DNA of 12,249 nucleotides, from positions 5,574 through 17,822 of the forward strand of contig DMKW01000029.1 of the NCBI GenBank assembly GCA_003454135.1. Reading direction: 5' to 3'. The stretch is from Microbacteriaceae bacterium (GTDB lineage Bacteria; Actinomycetota; Actinomycetes; Actinomycetales; Microbacteriaceae). Made by a program: the position numbers and the translations under genes. Within the stretch, counting starts at the first letter, position 1. Each line of letters starts with the position of its first letter. A model generated the notes under the pieces. It made no database searches, was not told the origin of the DNA, and saw only the letters and a program-made list of their open reading frames with translations. Shown in pieces: positions 5,032-12,249 of the stretch.

Positions 5032-5826
5032 CTATGTTGCCCTATTGCGCGTGGACGCGTTCCAGGTGAACGTGGGCTGCTCGCGGGCGGCGAAGGCCGC
5101 TGCCCCGATCGCGGGGTCGTCGCTGTTGTCCGACTCCGCCTGCCAGCGCGCCAGCTCAGCGTCGAGCTCGTGAGCCCGCGCCCCCAGCGCGCCAATGAGC
5201 GACTTCATCGCGACGATCGAGAGCTGCGAGCGGTACGAAAGAGTTGTGGCAATCGAGGCGATCTCGCCGGCGAAGTGAGCCGCCGGCACCACCTTCGTGA
5301 CTAGCCCCATACTGAAGGCGGTGCTGGCATCGACGGTGTCGCCGCTGAACAGCAGGTAGCGCGCGGTAGCCTCGCCAGCCAAGCGCACCAGACGGCTAAT
5401 GCCCGACAGTGGGTAAACGATGCCGATGCGTGAGGCGGTGATCCCGAAGGTCGAGCCGTCGGTCGAGATGCGAATGTCGCACGCACCCGCGATCTCCCAG
5501 CCGCCGCCCACGCAATAGCCGTGGATCGCCGCGACCGTCGGTTTGGGGAATGCCGCGAGGGCTTCCTCCGCGCGCGTCACCCATGCGCCATCCGGTAGGC
5601 CGGGGTCGCGCAGGATGCGATCCAGGTCGCCGATGTCGGCGCCGGCGGAGAAGTTCTCTCCCGAGCCTCGGATGACCAAGACCCGTACGTCGGGGTCAGC
5701 GGCAAGCTCGTCGAGAAGCGGCACGAACTGCTGCCACATCTCGAGCGTGATTGAGTTGCGGCGCGAAGGGTTGTCGATGACCACGGTGGCCACGCCTCCC
5801 GCGGTGGTAACAGTGAGTTCGGGCAT
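5032..5826 (-). CDS. Atypical enoyl-CoA hydratase/isomerase (crotonase) family protein
   Basis: A 264-residue crotonase-fold protein that acts on an acyl-CoA thioester. The ATG at 5826 (MPELTVTTAGG) is 4 bp after the CoA-transferase stop, with a G-rich site upstream; the longer open frame reaching 6003 overlaps that gene and is not used. Oxyanion-hole segments FSAGADIGDL (59-68) and GYCVGGGWE (103-111) are present. Of the two glutamates used by true hydratases, the first is kept (E111) but the second is alanine (A131, in TFGITASRIG), so simple hydration is doubtful. Tyr138 aligns by eye with the active-site tyrosine of methylmalonyl-CoA decarboxylase YgfG, whose active-site His is alanine here (A63). 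Its partner is the adjacent CoA-transferase. The reaction is unknown; decarboxylase, isomerase or lyase are options. Confidence 0.9.
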   Translation of the reverse strand: MPELTVTTAGGVATVVIDNPSRRNSITLEMWQQFVPLLDELAADPDVRVLVIRGSGENFSAGADIGDLDRILRDPGLPDGAWVTRAEEALAAFPKPTVAAIHGYCVGGGWEIAGACDIRISTDGSTFGITASRIGIVYPLSGISRLVRLAGEATARYLLFSGDTVDASTAFSMGLVTKVVPAAHFAGEIASIATTLSYRSQLSIVAMKSLIGALGARAHELDAELARWQAESDNSDDPAIGAAAFAAREQPTFTWNASTRNRAT

Positions 5827-5830
5827 GCGA

Positions 5831-7021
5831 TCAGACCCCCACGATCCCGGCCTGCACGAGGCCCTCGACCTGCGCCGGGGTGAGCCCGAGCTCGGAGAGC
5901 ACGGCCGCCGTGTCCTCACCCAGGGCGGGCGGAGCCTTCCAGATGCCCGTGGGCAGGCCGTTGAGCGAAAGCGGTCCGCGCAGCAGTGGTAGGTCGCTGC
6001 CATCGGTTCGAGTGACGTGGGTGACCATATCGAGATGGATCACCTGCGGGTCTCGGAAAACCTGCTCGTAGTTGAAGATCGGCCCCGCGGGAATGCCTGC
6101 CACCCGCAGCGCGTCGACCCACTCGATGCCGGAGCGCGTGGCGAGAAGCTCGTCGAGACGGGCTTGAAGCTCGTCGCGGTGGCCCGTGCGCAGCTTGCCG
6201 TCAGCGAATCGCGGATCGTCGGCCAACTCGGGGTCTCCGAGGAGCTCGCAGAACTCGCGCCAGTGGCGCTCACTGCCCACCGCGATGATGATCGGGATGT
6301 CGGCGGTCACGAAGACGCCATAGGGGGCGAGCACGGGATGGTTGTTGCCCTGCGGTACCGGAACCTCGCCCGTGCTAAGGAAGCGCTGCCCCTGGAACAC
6401 CGAGATGGCCAGCGCGGCCTCGAGCAGCGAGGTAGAGACCACGACGCCGTCGCCCGTCGCGCCGCGGCCGACAAGGCCCGCGAGCACGCCGATCGCGGTG
6501 AACAGGCCCGCATAGATGTCGACGATCGGGATGCCCACGCGAAACATGTGCTCGGAATCGGCGCCCGTCACCGACATGATGCCCGACATGCCCTGGGCAA
6601 CCTGGTCGAGTCCGGCCGCCGAACTCAGGGGACCCGTCGCGCCGAAACCGCTCACCGAGGCTACGACGAGCGATGGCTTCTCGGCCCGGAGCTCGGCCGG
6701 GTCGAGTCCCATCTCGGCCATGGTGCCCGGCTTGAAGTTCTCGATCACGACGTCGGCATCAAGCACGAGCTTGCGCAGCAGTCCACGGCCCTCGTCGCTA
6801 TAGAAGTCGATGGCGATCGACGACTTCCCACGGTTGACCGAGTCGTAGTACAGGCTGTGATCACCTTCGAAGGGAGGCCACGACCGAGTTGAGTCGCCGC
6901 CCTTGATGCTCTCGACCTTGGTTACACGGGCGCCGAGATCGGCGAGCAGGGCGGTCGCATATGGGCCGGCGAACGCCCGAGTGAGGTCGAGGACGACGAT
7001 GCCGTCGAGAGGAAGAGCCAC
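5831..7021 (-). CDS. Class III (CaiB/BaiF family) CoA-transferase
   Basis: A 396-residue family III CoA-transferase, which moves CoA between carboxylic acids through an aspartyl-CoA thioester; the related racemases share the fold. The N-terminus (LDGIVVLDLTRAFAGPYAT) is characteristic. The catalytic aspartate is D168 in GIPIVDIYAG. ENFKPG (94-99), GLDQVAQGMSGIMSVTG (137-153), QGNNHP (224-229), VAGIPAGPIFNYEQVF (307-322) and PALGEDT (365-371) are further signatures. Transferase rather than racemase is favoured by the DQVAQGMSGIMSVTG segment. The GTG start is 2 bp after the aldehyde dehydrogenase stop, with GAGGG 8 nt upstream. The acid and CoA donor cannot be read; because it follows an aldehyde dehydrogenase that yields a free acid, that acid (possibly methylmalonate) is the suggested acceptor. 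Confidence 0.94.
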   Translation of the reverse strand: MALPLDGIVVLDLTRAFAGPYATALLADLGARVTKVESIKGGDSTRSWPPFEGDHSLYYDSVNRGKSSIAIDFYSDEGRGLLRKLVLDADVVIENFKPGTMAEMGLDPAELRAEKPSLVVASVSGFGATGPLSSAAGLDQVAQGMSGIMSVTGADSEHMFRVGIPIVDIYAGLFTAIGVLAGLVGRGATGDGVVVSTSLLEAALAISVFQGQRFLSTGEVPVPQGNNHPVLAPYGVFVTADIPIIIAVGSERHWREFCELLGDPELADDPRFADGKLRTGHRDELQARLDELLATRSGIEWVDALRVAGIPAGPIFNYEQVFRDPQVIHLDMVTHVTRTDGSDLPLLRGPLSLNGLPTGIWKAPPALGEDTAAVLSELGLTPAQVEGLVQAGIVGV

Positions 7022-7023
7022 GG

Positions 7024-8532
7024 TTATGCCCTCAGTTTGATATTGACCTGCTTGGTCTGGGTGAACCCTGCGATCATCCCTTCGAGCGAGACCTCTCGGC
7101 CGATGCCCGACTGCTTGTAGCCGCCGTAGGACTGGCCGACGACCTGGCCGCCCCCCTGGTTGATCTGCACCCAGCCCGCCTCGAGCCGGTGGGCAGTGGT
7201 CAGTGCTTTATCGAGATCGTGGCTCCACACGTAGGCCGCGAGACCGTAGCTCGAGTCGTTCGCCATCCTGACGACATCGTCGACGTCGCGCCATGGGATC
7301 GCCACGAGAACTGGCCCGAAGATCTCCTCCTGCGCGAGGCGGAACTCGTTGCGCGCGCCACCGAAGATGGTCGGCACGTGGTAGTACCCCTCGGTGAGCG
7401 GCCCCTCGGTCGGCGCAGAGCCACCCAGCACCACCGACATGTCCAGGTTCGCACGACCCTCGGCGAGGAACTCGTCAATTGAAGCGTGCTGTTTCGCGTT
7501 GATGATCGCGCCCATGTCGCTCGTCTCGTCGAGCGGGTCGCCCACCTTGAGCGCCCCGAGGCGCGCCGCGAGCTTTTCGAGCACCTCGTCGTATACGTCT
7601 TCGTGAAGGAAAAGGCGTGAGCCGGCGGTGCAGCTCTGGCCCTGTCGGGTGAACCGCGAGGCGAACAGCAGGCCCTCGAGCAGCTCGTCATCGACGTCGC
7701 CCGGGAATACGATCGTCGGGTTCTTGCCGCCGAGCTCGAGCGAGACGTGCGCGAGGCGCTCCCCCGCCTGGCGGGCCACTCCGCGGCCGACCTCGGTCGA
7801 GCCAGTAAACGACACCTTGTCGACACCCGGGTGCGTCGACAGCGCCGCGCCGATGAGGCTACCGCGGCCGGTGAGCGCGTTGAGCACGCCCGCGGGCAGG
7901 TGACGGTTGCACACTTCGGCGAGCAGCAGGATTGTGAGGGGCGCGTCATCCGCTGCCTTGAGAACGACAGTGTTGCCGGCGGCGAGCGCCGCGGGCACCT
8001 TGAAGCCGGCGATCATGAGGGGAGAGTTCCACGGCAGGATCGCGGCGACCACACCCAGCGGCTCCTGTCGCGTGTACTGCAGCTGGCCGTCGCCCGCGGG
8101 CAGCGTGGTGCCCTTGATCTCCGCGGCCGCACCCGCGAAATAGCGGAACAGCGCGACGAGGCCCACTGCCTCCGGGCGTGCTTGTGTGCGCAGCGCGTTG
8201 CCGGTGTCGAGGGCAGTAAGCCGCGCGAAGTCTTCGATGCGGGCCTCGATCTCGTCGGCGATGAGGGCGAGGGCGCGGGCGCGCTCTGTGAAGTGGCGCG
8301 CGCGCCAAGCCGGGAAGGCGGCGCGGGCTGCGGCGACGGCACGATTGACGTCATCAGTACCGGCGGCCGGAACGCGGGTGACAATCTCTCCCCGACGGGC
8401 GGGGTTGAACACGTCGCGCCATTCACCGCTAGATGAAGCGACGCGTTCGCCGTTGATCCACATCAGCTGGTCGGGGCCCGTGCGTAGCTCGCGCGTGTCG
8501 ATGATGCCCGCGAGGGGAAGTAACTCCGTCAT
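7024..8532 (-). CDS. NAD(P)-dependent aldehyde dehydrogenase, hydrolytic type
   Basis: A 502-residue ALDH-superfamily enzyme that oxidises an aldehyde to the free acid. The fold motifs are in order: PWN (N169), cofactor lysine K192 in LKAADDAP (KAAD in place of the usual KPSE/KPAE), FTGSTEVG (242-249), general-base glutamate E266 in LELGGK, nucleophile C301 in GQSCTAGSR, and EEIFGP (402-407). The conserved glutamate and GQSC context mark the hydrolytic class (betaine-aldehyde/PuuC-like), not the CoA-dependent methylmalonate-semialdehyde dehydrogenase MmsA. The ATG at 8532 has AAAGGA 6 nt upstream. It follows the hydratase gene after 17 bp and precedes the CoA-transferase by 2 bp. By position the substrate may be methylmalonate semialdehyde from the upstream dehydrogenase, or isobutyraldehyde; this is inference. 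Confidence 0.94.
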   Translation of the reverse strand: MTELLPLAGIIDTRELRTGPDQLMWINGERVASSSGEWRDVFNPARRGEIVTRVPAAGTDDVNRAVAAARAAFPAWRARHFTERARALALIADEIEARIEDFARLTALDTGNALRTQARPEAVGLVALFRYFAGAAAEIKGTTLPAGDGQLQYTRQEPLGVVAAILPWNSPLMIAGFKVPAALAAGNTVVLKAADDAPLTILLLAEVCNRHLPAGVLNALTGRGSLIGAALSTHPGVDKVSFTGSTEVGRGVARQAGERLAHVSLELGGKNPTIVFPGDVDDELLEGLLFASRFTRQGQSCTAGSRLFLHEDVYDEVLEKLAARLGALKVGDPLDETSDMGAIINAKQHASIDEFLAEGRANLDMSVVLGGSAPTEGPLTEGYYHVPTIFGGARNEFRLAQEEIFGPVLVAIPWRDVDDVVRMANDSSYGLAAYVWSHDLDKALTTAHRLEAGWVQINQGGGQVVGQSYGGYKQSGIGREVSLEGMIAGFTQTKQVNIKLRA

Positions 8533-8549
8533 CTCTGTCCTTTGCGGCT

Positions 8550-9326
8550 CTACTTGTTCTGAAACTCGGGCGTGCGCTTTTCGACGAAGGCGGCCATACC
8601 CTCCGCCTGGTCGTCGATCGCGAAGGTCGAGTGGAACAAGCGCCGTTCGAACCGAATTCCACCTTCGAGCAGCGTCTCGTGCGCGGCGTTCACCGCCTCC
8701 TTAGCGAGCATCGCGACGGGCAGCGACATCCCCGCGATAGTGGCGGCGACCTCCGCCGCAACATCCTCCAGCTCGTCGACTGGCACGACGCGGGCCACGA
8801 GTCCCGCGCGCTCCGCCTCAGTCGCGTCGATGGTGCGGCCGGTGAGGATAAGGTCCATCGCCTTGGCCTTGCCGATGGCACGGGTCAACCGTTGCGTGCC
8901 GCCGATCCCCGGGATCACCCCTAGCTTGATCTCGGGCTGCCCGAACTTCGCGGTGTCGGAGGCGATGATGAGGTCGCAGATCATGGCGAGCTCGCAGCCT
9001 CCGCCGAGCGCGAAGCCCGATACTGCAGCTAAGAGAGGGGTGCGGATGCGCGCCAGCGAGTCCCACGCGCGGAACCAGTCGTCGAGGTAGGCCTCCATGT
9101 AGGTACCGGCAGCTATCTCCTTGATGTCGGCGCCCGCGGCGAAGGCGCGGGGTGAACCCTTGATCACGATCGCCCCGATACCGCGGTCGGCGTCGAATTC
9201 GGAGGCGGCCGCAACTACCTCGTTCATGAGGGTGCGGTTGAGCGCGTTGAGCGCCTCCGGGCGGTTGAGCTGTATGGTACCGACGCGACCCTCTCGCTCG
9301 ACGATGATGGTCTCGTTGTCGGTCAT
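8550..9326 (-). CDS. Enoyl-CoA hydratase, probable methacrylyl-CoA hydratase
   Basis: A 258-residue classical crotonase. The oxyanion-hole segment FAAGADIKEI (62-71) and FALGGGCELA (105-114) are present, and both hydratase glutamates are intact (E112 in GGGCELA, E132 in FGQPEIKLG). PGIGGTQRL (139-147) and a typical C-terminal FVEKRTPEF complete it. It adds water across the double bond of short enoyl-CoAs; between an isobutyryl-CoA dehydrogenase, a 3-hydroxyisobutyryl-CoA hydrolase and the next dehydrogenase, its likely job is methacrylyl-CoA to 3-hydroxyisobutyryl-CoA. The ATG overlaps the mmsB stop (ATGA) and has AGAGGAA 6 nt upstream. Other short enoyl-CoAs would probably also be accepted. 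Confidence 0.95.
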   Translation of the reverse strand: MTDNETIIVEREGRVGTIQLNRPEALNALNRTLMNEVVAAASEFDADRGIGAIVIKGSPRAFAAGADIKEIAAGTYMEAYLDDWFRAWDSLARIRTPLLAAVSGFALGGGCELAMICDLIIASDTAKFGQPEIKLGVIPGIGGTQRLTRAIGKAKAMDLILTGRTIDATEAERAGLVARVVPVDELEDVAAEVAATIAGMSLPVAMLAKEAVNAAHETLLEGGIRFERRLFHSTFAIDDQAEGMAAFVEKRTPEFQNK

Positions 9327-10219
9327 GCTGCTTCCTCTGAACGCTCGCGGATGCTGTTGATGATCGCCGAGAAGTCAAGCCCGGCGCCGCCATCATTGGC
9401 GAAGTCGCGGTAGATCTTCGCAGCGAGCTCGCCGAGCCGAGCCGCAGTGCCCGTGGACTGCACCGCACCGAGGGCCAGCCCGAGGTCTTTCGCCATGAGC
9501 GCGCCCGCGAACCCGGGTTGGTAGTCGCGGTTCGCAGGGCTTGTGGGCACCGGTCCGGGTACGGGGCAGTTGGTGGTGAGTGCCCAGCACTGGCCCGACG
9601 CCGTCGACGCCACGTCGAACAGCGCTTCGTTGCTCAGCCCGAGCTTCTCCCCCAGCACGAAGGCCTCGCTTACGGCGATCATCGAGATACCGAGGATCAT
9701 GTTGTTGCAGATCTTCGCGGCCTGTCCCGCCCCCGAGTCGCCGCAGTGCACAATCCGGCCGCCCATGATCTCGAGCAGCGGGTGGGCTGCCGCGAAATCA
9801 TCGGCGGTGGCGCCGACCATGAAGGTCAGGGTGCCTGCGGCGGCACCACCCACGCCGCCCGACACAGGGGCGTCGATGCCACGGTGGCCGGCGGCCACGA
9901 GGAGCTCGCGTGCGGTGCGGGCATCCTCGACGTCGATCGTCGACGAGTCGATGAAGAGGGTTCCGGCGGGCGCCGCAGCGATGAGGCCGTCGGTGTAGGC
10001 GTCGAGGACGTGCTTGCCACTCGGTAGCATGGTGACGACCACATCGGCCTGCGATACTGCGGTCCGGGCATCTGGCGCTACAGCGATACCGGTCTCACGC
10101 GCGTGGTCGAGGGCGGCGGGCACGACGTCGAAACCTGTGACCTCGTGGCCGGCCGATACCAGGTTGGCCGCCATGGGTCCCCCCATGTTGCCGAGGCCGA
10201 TGAATGCGACTTTTGTCAT
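9323..10219 (-). CDS. mmsB: 3-hydroxyisobutyrate dehydrogenase
   Basis: Oxidises 3-hydroxyisobutyrate to methylmalonate semialdehyde with NAD+. The 298-residue length is the family norm. The N-terminal Rossmann motif GLGNMGGPMAANL (8-20), the substrate-site signature DAPVSGGVGGAAAGTLTFMV (117-136) and the catalytic lysine K169 in GAGQAAKICNN are all present, followed by the helical domain with FAGALMAKDLGLAL (237-250). The ATG overlaps the hydrolase stop (ATGA) and has a strong AAAGGAG 6 nt upstream. It sits directly after the hydrolase that supplies its substrate. The related family of glyoxylate/tartronate semialdehyde reductases is less likely in this operon. Confidence 0.96.
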   Translation of the reverse strand: MTKVAFIGLGNMGGPMAANLVSAGHEVTGFDVVPAALDHARETGIAVAPDARTAVSQADVVVTMLPSGKHVLDAYTDGLIAAAPAGTLFIDSSTIDVEDARTARELLVAAGHRGIDAPVSGGVGGAAAGTLTFMVGATADDFAAAHPLLEIMGGRIVHCGDSGAGQAAKICNNMILGISMIAVSEAFVLGEKLGLSNEALFDVASTASGQCWALTTNCPVPGPVPTSPANRDYQPGFAGALMAKDLGLALGAVQSTGTAARLGELAAKIYRDFANDGGAGLDFSAIINSIRERSEEAA

Positions 10220-11283
10220 GATGCGCTCCTTTGCGTGGCGGTCGTCGACTGCAACCCGAGTTCGCGGTCGCCAAGATCGGCGAAGTGCCGGTCGACTGCG
10301 GCGTCGTCGACCTCAGCGATCGACGCGGGGTTCCACTGCGGGGTGCGATCCTTGTCAATTACCTGCGCCCTGATTCCTTCGATCATCTCGCCGCCCTCGA
10401 TGATGCGCAGGCCGACCCGGTACTCCTGGTCGAGCGCCGACTCGAGGCTCGGAAGCAGTGCCGCGCGCCGCAGGCTCGCGAGGGTGACGACGACGCTGGT
10501 TGGCGACTTCGCGCGGATGCTCGCCCCAGCTTCGCGGGCATCGTCGCTAGACGATGCCTCGAGTCGGGAAAGGATCTCGAGAGCGTCATCAGAGCTGTAG
10601 CACTCGTCGATCCACGCTCGCGGAACAGGCACCGGCCGCGGCACGGCGAATCGTGCCACGGAGCCCGCGGCATCGCCGCCCTGGAGCGCGACGAGCAGGT
10701 CGGGCAGGTCGGCGCTTGCCACCTCGTGATCGGCGAATCCGGCCGCAATCGCCTCGGGGCCTGTCATCGAGGCGCCGGTGAGGGCGAAATGCGTGCCGAG
10801 CTCGCCAGGAGCGCGGGAAAGCAGGTAAGTGCCGCCGACGTCGGGCACGAAGCCGATGCCGACCTCGGGCATACCGACCTTGCTGCGCTCGGTGACGACG
10901 CGCACCGAGGCATGCGCCGAGATGCCCACCCCGCCACCCAGCACGAGACCGTCCATGATCGCCACGACGGGCTTGGGATAATTGGCGATCGCCGAGTTGA
11001 GTCGGTACTCGTCGGCCCAGAACCTGGCGGTTGCACCGCTTGCGGCGACGAGGTCGGAGTAGATGCCGACGATATCCCCACCCGCGCATAGCCCTCGCTC
11101 GCCCGCACCGGAGATTGCGACGACCTGCACCACGTCGTCGTCATGCCACTCGGCGAGCGTCGATGCGATGGTCGCGACCATGCCGGGCGTGAGCGAGTTG
11201 AGCGCGCGCGGACGGTTTAGGAGGATGTGTCCCAGGTTCCCGCGTCGTTCTACGAGCACCTCGGCTTCGACGGTCGCGGTCAT
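10216..11283 (-). CDS. 3-hydroxyisobutyryl-CoA hydrolase (HIBCH-like)
   Basis: A crotonase-superfamily thioesterase that releases free 3-hydroxyisobutyrate from its CoA ester, the distinctive step of valine degradation. At 355 residues it has the HIBCH length, about 100 longer than plain enoyl-CoA hydratases. GLCAGGDI (64-71), VMDGLVLGGGVGISAH-like oxyanion residues around 109-124, and MPEVGIGFVPDVGGTYLLSR (138-157) are diagnostic. E140 and D148 sit 8 residues apart, as do the active-site pair E169/D177 of the human enzyme. The C-terminal region (from about 200) carries the extra hydrolase segments. The start overlaps the acyl-CoA dehydrogenase stop (ATGA) and shows no clear ribosome site, so translation probably depends on coupling. 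Confidence 0.94.
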   Translation of the reverse strand: MTATVEAEVLVERRGNLGHILLNRPRALNSLTPGMVATIASTLAEWHDDDVVQVVAISGAGERGLCAGGDIVGIYSDLVAASGATARFWADEYRLNSAIANYPKPVVAIMDGLVLGGGVGISAHASVRVVTERSKVGMPEVGIGFVPDVGGTYLLSRAPGELGTHFALTGASMTGPEAIAAGFADHEVASADLPDLLVALQGGDAAGSVARFAVPRPVPVPRAWIDECYSSDDALEILSRLEASSSDDAREAGASIRAKSPTSVVVTLASLRRAALLPSLESALDQEYRVGLRIIEGGEMIEGIRAQVIDKDRTPQWNPASIAEVDDAAVDRHFADLGDRELGLQSTTATQRSAS

Positions 11284-12249
11284 GCGCCGGCGATACTGCG
11301 ACCGACGATCAGGCGCATGATCTCGTTCGTGCCCTCGAGAATCTGGTGCACGCGGAGGTCGCGAACGATCCGCTCGATGCCGTAGTCGGCCAGATAGCCG
11401 TAGCCGCCGTGCAGTTGCAGGGCGGCGTTAGCCACATTGAATCCAGCGTCGGTCGCTACGCGCTTGGCCATGGCGCACAGGCGCACCATGTCGGCATCGC
11501 CGTTGTCGAGAGCGTCTGCGGCGCGCGCCAAGAGCGTGCGGGCCGACTCGAGCTCGGTATCCATGTCGGCAAGCTGGAATAGCAGCGCCTGCTGGTTGAT
11601 CAGCGGCCCGCCGAATGCCGTGCGCTCCTTCAGATAGTCGACCGTCTTGTCGAGCGCTGCCTGGCCGCCGCCGAGCGAGCATGCGCCCATGTTGAGGCGG
11701 CCGCCGTTGAGGCCGCTCATCGCGATGCCGAAACCGTCGCCCTCATGCGCGAGCAGGTTCGACGCGGGAATGCGTACGCCGTCGAATATGACCTGGCGCG
11801 TGGGCTGGGCGTGCCAGCCCATCTTCTTCTCGAGCGGCCCGAAGGAGAGTCCAGGGGTCTCGGCCGGGACCAGGAAGGCGCTGATCCCGCGGCCGCCGGT
11901 GTCAGCGGTGCGTGCCATCACGATGTAGATGCCGGAGGTACCCGCGCCGGAGATGAACTGCTTGACGCCGTCGAGCACGTAGTCGCCGCCGTCGCGAATC
12001 GCCTTGGTGGAGATAGCCGCGGCATCGGAGCCTGCACCCGGCTCGGTGAGGCAGTAACTGCCAAGCACCTCCATCGACGCAAGCCGGGGAATCCACTCTG
12101 CCCGCTGTGCGTCGTCGCCGAAGCTGTCGAGCATCCAAGTGACCATGTTGTGGATCGAGATATAGGCCGCGATCGTGGTGTCGCCCTTGGCGAGTTCCTC
12201 GAAGATGCGCACTGAGTCGGCACGCGAGAGTCCGGAACCGCCGAACTCC
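11280..12249 (-). CDS. Isobutyryl-CoA dehydrogenase (ACAD8-like), 5' end outside window
   Basis: FAD-dependent dehydrogenase acting on isobutyryl-CoA to give methacrylyl-CoA, with ETF as electron acceptor. The window holds the last 322 residues; about 70 N-terminal residues are missing. The frame is open to the right edge (EFGGSGLSRADSVRIFEELA), so the GTG at 12212 is internal. Close resemblance to human ACAD8 is seen in ISIHNMVTWMLDSFG, YCLTEPGAGSDAA, FISGAG, the EKKMGWHAQPTR region, GLNGGRLN and LQLHGGYGYLADY. The catalytic glutamate is in ILEGTNEIM (codon 11334-11336). Its stop overlaps the hydrolase start. A short/branched-chain relative cannot be excluded, but the operon supports isobutyryl-CoA. 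Confidence 0.94.
   Translation of the reverse strand, partial: EFGGSGLSRADSVRIFEELAKGDTTIAAYISIHNMVTWMLDSFGDDAQRAEWIPRLASMEVLGSYCLTEPGAGSDAAAISTKAIRDGGDYVLDGVKQFISGAGTSGIYIVMARTADTGGRGISAFLVPAETPGLSFGPLEKKMGWHAQPTRQVIFDGVRIPASNLLAHEGDGFGIAMSGLNGGRLNMGACSLGGGQAALDKTVDYLKERTAFGGPLINQQALLFQLADMDTELESARTLLARAADALDNGDADMVRLCAMAKRVATDAGFNVANAALQLHGGYGYLADYGIERIVRDLRVHQILEGTNEIMRLIVGRSIAGA

Noticed and set aside
5827..6003. A 59-residue N-terminal extension of the atypical crotonase
   Set aside because: It is Arg/Ser/Pro-rich out-of-frame sequence overlapping the CoA-transferase; the internal ATG at 5826 gives the standard crotonase N-terminus just after the transferase stop.
7024..8532. Naming the aldehyde dehydrogenase mmsA because it sits in a valine operon
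   Set aside because: It keeps the hydrolytic glutamate E266 and GQSC cysteine context, which are not features of CoA-dependent methylmalonate-semialdehyde dehydrogenase.
1..12249. CRISPR arrays, tRNA or rRNA genes, toxin-antitoxin or phage genes
   Set aside because: No spaced repeat arrays, cloverleaf-type RNA sequence or characteristic proteins were seen; the only mobile sequence is the IS21 remnant.

Overview
The window is GC-rich DNA (coding third positions mostly G or C, frequent GTG starts, ATGA stop/start overlaps) and looks like an actinobacterial chromosome, probably a Micrococcales/Microbacteriaceae-type organism; this placement is an inference from protein style, not a database match. 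Every credible gene lies on the minus strand, so biological order runs from high to low coordinates.

From 12249 down to 5032 is a seven-gene operon that begins upstream of the window. Its first part is the distal valine (isobutyryl-CoA) degradation pathway in reaction order: isobutyryl-CoA dehydrogenase (ACAD8-like, 5' end missing), 3-hydroxyisobutyryl-CoA hydrolase, 3-hydroxyisobutyrate dehydrogenase and methacrylyl-CoA hydratase-type crotonase. These four are chained by 4-bp ATGA overlaps. They are followed by a classical, hydrolytic-type aldehyde dehydrogenase (not the CoA-acylating MmsA type), a class III (CaiB/BaiF) CoA-transferase and an atypical crotonase lacking one of the two hydratase glutamates. 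These last three could form an alternative end to the pathway.

From 4861 down to 1563 comes a MarR-type regulator, then etfB, etfA and a six-helix cytochrome-b membrane protein whose start overlaps the etfA stop. ETF collects electrons from acyl-CoA dehydrogenases, two of which lie in this window. The membrane protein carries four histidines placed as for two stacked b hemes, so it is a candidate quinone-side exit for ETF electrons. This is the most interesting hypothesis in the window.

From 1562 down to 701 no intact gene is seen. The stretch holds a hexanucleotide tandem repeat that includes the cytochrome gene's stop codon, a strong 14-bp hairpin, an 11-bp inverted repeat, and a deleted IS21-family element (terminal repeats, the first part of istA, and a probable 4-bp target duplication). 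The element abuts a perfect 15-bp palindrome in front of a second, long-chain-type acyl-CoA dehydrogenase that runs off the left edge. A related palindrome sits in front of etfB, suggesting shared control of acyl-CoA oxidation and its electron carrier.
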